DNA from: Antedon mediterranea
Taxonomy: Eukaryota; Echinodermata; Crinoidea; Comatulida; Antedonidae
Direction: 5' to 3'
Length of the DNA stretch: 64,000 nt
Assembly: GCF_964355755.1 (NCBI RefSeq)
Contig: NC_092672.1
Location: 35,338,501-35,402,500 of the forward strand
Shown: piece after piece, positions 47,701-56,700 of the stretch
Layout of the letters: the number at the start of each line of letters is the position of its first letter
Numbering within the stretch: the stretch's first letter is position 1
Position numbers and translations under genes: made by a program
The notes under the pieces: generated by a model
Told to the model about the DNA's origin: nothing
Seen by the model: only the letters and a program-made list of their open reading frames with translations
Database searches by the model: none

Positions 47701-50700
47701 GATGTTTATTTGGAACAACATCTTCTTTAGCCTGGGATTTGACGTCAAAGACCATTATAAAGATTTAGGTGGAGACCATGCAGCTTATGTTGCACCGGTA
47801 AGTAGAAGCCCCACCTCTATTCAAGGAAAACCTTGATCCTATCCTTTTAACAAGGAGCATATATGTTTTAACACTAGCCAACCCAAGGACACGTCTATTC
47901 TTTGAACAAGGAGCATATAAATGTTAACACTAGCCAACTCCTATTTGGGAGACACACCTATTAAGGGGACGATGTGTTGAACCCTGAGGAGCACATATGT
48001 TTTAACACTAGCCAACTCCTATTTAGGGGACACACCTATTAAGGTAACACTTTGTTGGGCCCCAAAAGTGTTCCCTTAATATTCTACTGTGTTCATATTC
48101 AAACCATATCATACTTGGAGAAACAATCTTTTTGTGATAATATTAAAAGTGACATTTTATTTTTAATAAATTATGTACCAAATTTGTGACAACTAAAACT
48201 CATTTGTTAGTGGCACTTGTCAGGTTTTGAAAGAAAGCCTTACAAAATAATAAAATAATTCCTAAAAATGCTTGTGCTTGTTAGCAAGAAATGCCATTGA
48301 GCTTATTGGAAATGATAAGTAGATGCTTGTATCGACAAATCGGTGAAATAATTTCAAATTGGATTTGTAAATCTGATTTATCATCTATGCTGTAAAAGTG
48401 TAGTAATTACTGAATGGGATTTAGTGTGGACATTAAAACATAGGTGATGGCTAGTAGCCAGAATTATATATTAAAGATGTATTGTCCCCCAAAAACATGG
48501 AAAGTAAAGGTTATAAAATCAGACCACTATGTAGTTTTAATCATTTAATCACTTCCATAGAAAAAAAAATTATAAAAATGTTTTCACTTATAAAAAGACA
48601 AAATAAATGTTTAAATTTAACTATTTTTTGCTTTAAATTACATTTTTTCATTTAAATACATTTATTATAAAAACCAGAGTTAGCCTAGTCTAGGGTTTGT
48701 AAAATGTTGTAATCATTGAAAGTCCTCATCTGACCAATAATGATCTTCTTCTTCCGAGTCAATATCTGAAACTTCTACGACATCAAAGACGTTCTCTGTA
48801 TGGCCATTCAATTTTTTGTGTATTATGTGACATTCAAATGGCGTATTCAACAAAAAAGTTAAGAATTATTTTGTCAGGGGGAAAATACACCTTTAATGTA
48901 TTCTATATTTACCTCTGTTCATTGTATTCAATTTATTTTCATTTCTAAATTTCTCCTTTTTCAGAACAATGATCTTCATGGTGTGAAAGCCTACTGTAAT
49001 GCTGATGTTGAGGGTTTGTACACGTTGGGTACAGTTGTCGTTGATTACCGTGGTTACAGAATTACAGCGCAGTCCATCATCCCAGGCATTCTGGAGCGAG
49101 AGCAGGAGGAGTCCGTCATCTACGGGTCAATTGATTTTGGAAAATCGGTAGTCTCAAATGAAAAGTACACAGAACTTGTAAGTTAATAGTAGAATTGGTA
49201 GAATTAATTTACATCTTAAGCTCAGTTTACACTATCAAACTTTAAATGTTGAAAAAAAAATGTTTGTTCCCATATATGGACATGATGATGTCGCATCACT
49301 ACCATATTTGGGCATATCACTACCATATTTGCACACATCACAGTTTTTTTGTCGAAAATGGTTTGATAGGGTAGACAGAGCTTTACTATTTTACTTTACT
49401 ATTGTTAATCATAAATCATAACTAATAATAATTAAGGACAAAAAATGCTAGAGTAATTATATGCATTACAATGCAACTACAACCCGGGTCATATGATTTA
49501 ATCCAGGTCAACCCAGGTCATTTTATTTAATCCAGGTCAACCCAGGTCATTTTATTTAACCCAGGTCAACCCAGGTCACTTGAGATATTGTTGATTCACA
49601 GACAGTGCTTATCAAGTATAAACATAAACATATTCTAATATTATAAAATTATATTGCAATGCATTATTCATTTATTACCATTCAATCAAAAACTAGCAAA
49701 TCATGAGAATAGAATTATACTTCAGATTTTTAGATCTCTTATAATTCATCGTCTCCTTCAGAGAGTTTTGTACACGAGTGTACACACACACAGCTTAATT
49801 AATATGTCAATCAATCCGATTTCGTTTTTTAATGAGTACCCTTAATACTTGTTCAATACATTTATGATTACTATTACTCTATTATTAGTACATTGTATAC
49901 TGCACATTAAGATGTACTTCTATACATAATAAATCTTTATTGTAACTTAATTATAATTTATTTGATATTTTATGCATAATAATAAGTTTAATGTTTTGTC
50001 TGTATTGTCTTTATTCTAGTGCATTCATATTGCAAACTGATGTATTATATATTTACAGTATTTAACCTTACAATGCTATGCTCTGTGTACACTATCAAAC
50101 TATTTAAAAAAAAGTGTGATGTACTCGAATATGGTAGTGATATGAACAAATATGGTAGAGGTATGACATCATCATGTCCATATATGGGCACATCACATTT
50201 TGTTGTCAGATAAGTGTAGACAGAGCTTTAGTGTGTTCTTGAATAGCTGCTCTATTATCTCTTTGCTTTTTGTCATTATATCTGTGCTTTCATACAGTTT
50301 GAATGCTAACAAAATGCTATTGTTAATAGATATTTTAATTGGTTACTAATAATTAAATATTTACAATCTAAATAATTAATGCTTATTCATCTCAACAACA
50401 ATTTTATACAAACATATATTTATAGTAACAGTTAATATATAATCTATTTTTCACAATAAAAGCAACACAAGACCATCATTACAAATATATACTGTTAATA
50501 CATCGTATTCTAACAATATGTTTAATCTTCTGTAAACTAAGGTCGAAGTATATTAATGCCTCTGGAGCCTTCCATAGTCACCTTCAGATAAGACTTTCTT
50601 TATCAGTACTGAATGGATGATTAAAGTGACAGTTGATCAGTTGCAGGAAATATTCCCTCACGTCTGTCACGATATTGTCAACCAAAATAAACCTTGTAGT

Positions 50701-53700
50701 ATATAGTAATGCATCACAACAAAATAAACTAAAGAAACACTTATTTATTTATTTTGTAATCTAGTTGAATTAATAGTGTGTTTTCTTTCTGAATTTAGTT
50801 AACAAAATCTGCTCAACATCTCAAAATATTGCCGCATAAAGTTATCAACAGCGAGGAAGAAGAAGTCAAAATATACTCATCAATAGAATGCAAGGTAAGT
50901 ACATTCACTTCAATCAAATTCTCTCATCAAAGCTTTAAGTATTTCGAAACTGGTGAAGCTTTAAGCTCTATCTACACTATCAAACTAGTTTGACAAAAAA
51001 GTGTGATGTGCCCAAATATGGTGGTGATATGCCCAAACATGGTGGTGATATGCCCAAACATGGTGGTGATATGACATCATCGTGTCTATATATGAGCACA
51101 TCGCATTTTTTGTCACGTAAAGTTTGATAGTGTAGACAAGGCTTTAGTTTTGTTTTCCATTCTTTTTCTGTACTTAACTTAATGGATGAATTAGTTAACT
51201 ATTTCTTCCATCGTTAAAGGAATTAATTCAACCAAACCAATGTCATTAGTAATTATGCTAATTTATTCATCATGAATATTCATACACAATATTCCAACCC
51301 TCAAAATATAGATTTTTAACCAAAAAAAACCCCGTTTATTCTCTGTTAATGAGTGCATATTGTCTGAAACATATGGGTATGGAAATGTCAATAAATGTAA
51401 ACCGTAAAATTGTTCTAGTTATTATCACACTAGTTTGACAACAAAAATGTGATGTGCCCAAATTTGGTAGTGATATGACATCATCATGTCCATATGGGCA
51501 CATCACATTTTGATGTTACATAAAGTTTGATAATGTAGACAGAGCTTTAGAGATGATGAACAACTGTTTTTGAAGAATATAATAATAATATTGTTAAATA
51601 ATCCATAGGGAATACGTGGCAACGATGGAAGACATTACATATTGGATCTTCTACGTACCTTTCCAACTGATGCCAACTACTGGCCTTGTGAGTTATATTT
51701 TCATTTTATATTTAATTAATGTGACCATATATGGACATGATGATGTCATATCACTACCTTATTTAAGTATATCACTACCATATTTGGGCATATCACAATT
51801 TTTTTTTCAAACTAGTTTGATAGTGTAGACAGACCTAAAGCTCTATCTACACTAGGGAGGTTTCGCAACCTTACGAATACGATAACGAAAACGCATACAT
51901 TTCTGAAACTTTTGAGCTGATCCCCATTTCATATTCGTAAAGCGTATTCGTGTTGACAAATATCACCAGTCATATTCGTAACTACAAAACGAGTATAGTT
52001 TTTGATCTATTTTGCACATTTTGCATTTGAATCAGGAATGATTCATGATTATAATATAATTATAGATTTATTGAAAGTAATTTACTAAAGTAATTTACTA
52101 AAATGCCAAGTCAATTTTGATAAATAGCAGTTTTTAAAGTCCTCACTCGCTTTGATGTTGCGCTAGGCCTAGGCAGCCAAGCACCAAGCAAAACATACCT
52201 GCGCTTCGCTCAAATTTACCGCAGTCATATTTTGGACGCGCGCCTCAATATTTCGTTGCCATGCGAAACAGATTTTTTTTATGGCTTACGAAAACGAATA
52301 CGTGTGCGTGACGTATCCGTTTTCGTTATCGTATTCGTAAGATTGCGAAACCTCTCTACTATCAAACTTTATGCGACAGAAAAAAAATGTGATGTGACCA
52401 TATATGGACATGATGATGTCACTACCATATTTGAGCATATCACTACCATAGTTGGGCAAAAACTGTTGATTTTTGTTTTGTTTCAGTGGGAAACGATAAT
52501 GTTCCAGAAGAAATAAAGGCACTCGGCTTTCCACGTGAACACAGACACAAGTTGTGTAGGCTTAGGCCTGAGCTTGTAGAGAGCTTTATAGAGTAAGTCC
52601 ACAGAGAAATAGCAACAAAATTAAAAATATAATGTATACAAATATGTATACAAAAGATGTTAAGCTTTGTCCACACTATCAAATTAGTTTGACAAAATAG
52701 TGTAATGTGCCCAAATATGGTATCATGTCCATATTATGGGTACATCACATTTTTTTGTCACATACAGTTTGATAGTGTAGACAGAGCCAATCCTTTGAGA
52801 CACTCCCTGTTCTAGTTGTGATACAACGAAGGTGCAATATGTTGTAATACTTTATCAAAGGTGTCCCTTTAATATTAGTTCTACTCTAGTACATTGTATC
52901 GAATGATACAGGCATTCAATCTAATTTTATTTAATTTGCAGTAATAGATACATGGTGTTTATACGTTACGCAGCGTCCCTGCTGATGCAAGAACAACAGA
53001 AACACCAAACAAGTAATAATGAAATCAACAAGGACCAAAATAAACAAGCCGAATCTAATTCAGAAAAAGTAAACGGGGAATCAACTCCCAATGGAATGGC
53101 GGCGGAAAAGGGAGAGGAAGAAGTAAAAAAGACGGAAGTAACACCAACAGAGGGCGATATGACAGAACAAGAAAAGAAGCTGAATACGATATCAGCTACG
53201 AAGGAAACATGTAATGAACTGTTATCTGTTTTTGTAAAATACATATTGAAACAAAAATAGGCAGAGAAAAATGAAATTACATTCAAGATAAATTTGTACT
53301 ACTGTTTTTAAAATTTGTGAGCAAGTACAGTCAACTCTCCCAATACCGGACTCTCTGAAAACCAGAAACTCTCCCAATACCAGACTTTTTTTGAGGACCA
53401 AAAGGTCCCAAATTTATATTTACCATTAAAAACACATTCCGAATACCAGACTTTCCGGAAAACCAGACTTATTTGGCCGGCCCAAAGGTGTCCGGTATTG
53501 GGAGAGTTGACTGTATGCAAGTTACTTTGTATTCTCTTGATTTTGGGTTTAATAATGCTCTGTCTACACTATCAAACTTTTTGTAAAAAAAAAAAAGTGA
53601 AGTGCCCATATATGGACATGATGTTGTCGCATCACTATTTGGGTATATCACTATCATATCTAGTTGCCAAACTAGTTTGATAATGTAAACAGAGCTTAAG

Positions 53701-56700
53701 ATACAATAATTTTTAATTTTTGTATTAATTAATTATGTTTTTGTATAGTTGGTGAGAATCATATTGATATAATCAAGAAGGCTGCTCTGTTTGCTGGTTC
53801 TCTCAGTAACACAGAGTTTGATATCCGCTTTAACCCGGACATCTACTCGGACGGCGTCATCCACGCTCACGAGGGCGTAAGTAGAATTGCTTATTATTTG
53901 GGTACAGAATACCTAAGTAGATTCTTGTCATTATGATGATTGGCCCATACAATAGAACTTTTCACCTCATGGAATTATTTTTACCATTGCACTCATAAAT
54001 ATTCATAATTTTGTTTAATAAAAGTTGATTGCTTTCACTAATATACTTAAGTTAGTTAATTATTTTTGTCTTTTCCAGACCGAACAATTTGAACGAGAAA
54101 AGAAGATTATTATTGACGCAGCACACTTTGTGCTTGGCGTCCAAATTCCAACATTTGTAAGTTAAATATATTTGATTTCAGAACTCAAACCAAACATTTA
54201 GTGAACAGGGTTCTCTTAATATGGTGTCCCCTGGATAGGGATTGGCTTGGTGTTGTGTTATATATTGTGTACATGTACAATTCATAGGAAATTATCCTCA
54301 AAGACGGGATCTACTATATTACATTGTTGTTTGTATTTGATTTATTTCTACATAAACAGTCAGGGGAAAATATCAGAAAGCTTCCTACTTTCTAGGACTT
54401 TTATGTGTTATCAGATAGTCTATATTGTTTTGATAACTCTTAACTCACTTTGTAACATGATCACAGCCATTTCCTCCCCCCCCCCCCCTTAACTAACTGT
54501 AAATAAGATATGCTATAAATTGTCTATACCCTGTGCATTGTTAGATACGTGAATGTCAAGAACACACTATAGCACCATTGGATGGAACCACCCTTACTGA
54601 AATGCTACATCAAAGGGGTATCAACATGAGGTATCTTGGTACAGTAACAGCCATAGTACAGAATGCTGCATTACTTACTTATCTTTATGTAAGTACACTT
54701 TTTATGATACCAAATATTCAATTAAGTATATTTTTCTGCCCTTAAGATGTAACCTATAATTTATTACACTTATATTAATTATTATAATAACAATAATCAT
54801 AATAACAATAATTACAATATTAAAAAATAACTACTACAGTAGTAATGACTATAATTTGTATGTGTTTAAATTTTAAATGTAAATATGTATATGTTTGTAT
54901 GATGTAGTATGTTTAGCGGATATTAGCCCTTGATGGCATTTGCAGCAATAAAGAAATTGAATTGAATTGAAAGACCTTTTGTAAAAAAAAATCTTATATC
55001 CAGCTTGCCTTTTAATTGTTTTGATGTTTTTTAAAATTTAATTTCTTGATCACCAAACATATTTATATCTGTATGTTGGTAGTAACAGCCAATTTCTTTT
55101 TTCTTAGAAACTACTGGTCAGTGAGCTTATAACGCGATCTGCTAAACACATTTACAAGACATATATGCAAGGAGTTGGTATGGTGAACCTGGCTGCCGCT
55201 AAGACACAGTTTCTTAATTGTTATTTAAGTTCATTTGCTAATCCTCTACCGGCAAAGACGGAAGATGAGGTAAAGTAAAATCAATTAATAAATCTTTAAG
55301 ATTAAGATAATGTATGCATGTTAACCTTCAAGCAGATTGTATGTTGTTTAACGGTTTACAGTAAAGATAAAAGCTGTTCTTTTTATGAATTTTTAAGAAA
55401 ATTGATACATCGCCTGATGTGTAGGCTTAATTCAAGTAAAAATGTTTTATTCTCAACGATTATAGACGACGTCTTATATAAGTGAAAGATGCTCTCCAGG
55501 TAGAATGCAATCCTGAGATGAGTAGTAATAATTAGTGCAGTTTTCTTTTTTTGTTAATAAATTTATACATAATTTTACTGGACCAGAGATTCCGAAATAA
55601 AAGATTGAATGAATGAATAAGTTGAGCCTTTGTTAGGGTTTAAAGCTCTGTCTACACTATCAAACTAGTTTAATAAAAACATGTGATGTGCCCAAATATG
55701 GTAGTGATATGACATCATCATGTCCATATATGGGCACATCACATTTTTTTGTCACATAAAGTTGGATAGTGTAGACAGAGCTTTAAGAAATATGAATTTT
55801 ATATGTTTGTTTCGTTTCATAGATGAATGGATATGGAAGGAAAAAGAACAAAAAAAAGAAAAATAGAACATTGCCAACAATTGCAAACGGTTAGTTTACA
55901 AAACATGTATTTAATTCATTCAAACTTTATTTTTAATTTAAAAATCACACATGTATGCAAATACATTTGCGTAAAATTTTAGTGGTAATTATTTCACTGT
56001 TTTAATAACAAAAGTATTGGTTTTTTTTTGATAGACAACAATGGATGGGCAAGCTTGACCCCGTTGGACTTGTGGTCAAGCATTAAAATAGAGATCAAGG
56101 ATTATTTTCACTTTGAACTAGAAGGGTAGCTACAAATTGAAATCTGTATATTGTGATATTATTGTGCTTTGACAAAGCAGCTATTGTTTTGTTTATTTTA
56201 TCAAAGTAAAAAAAAATAGAATTTGAATATTGTATATTGTATGCAAGTCAAATCAAATCAATCTCTTTATTTATTCAAATAATAATAATATAAAAGAAAT
56301 CCTGAAATCAAAAGAAAGTGTAAAAAAGTTTAATGACGATGAAAGTGGACCTCCAAGAAACCCCAAGAGGCTTGTGATAGGAGGCCCACTATAAACTAGT
56401 TACATTAAGATAAATAATAAATAAAAAGCCCGTAATTTTCTTGTTCTTCTTAGATGCGAAGACAAAGACACAATGCTGCAAAATCTCCAAATACAGAAAG
56501 TTACGCTCTTGCGAGAATTCTGTCGTCGGATGGGTTTGCAGCTACTTATCCGCGAGTATGTATTTGACGGTAAACAGAAGCCAACGTTTACAGAAGACGA
56601 TATCTTGAATGTCTTCCCACAACCTAAACACATCAATCCAGTAGCGAGCGATGCTTATAATTTCTATCAGAGTGGACAGGCTAAGATTCAGCAAGGTTGG

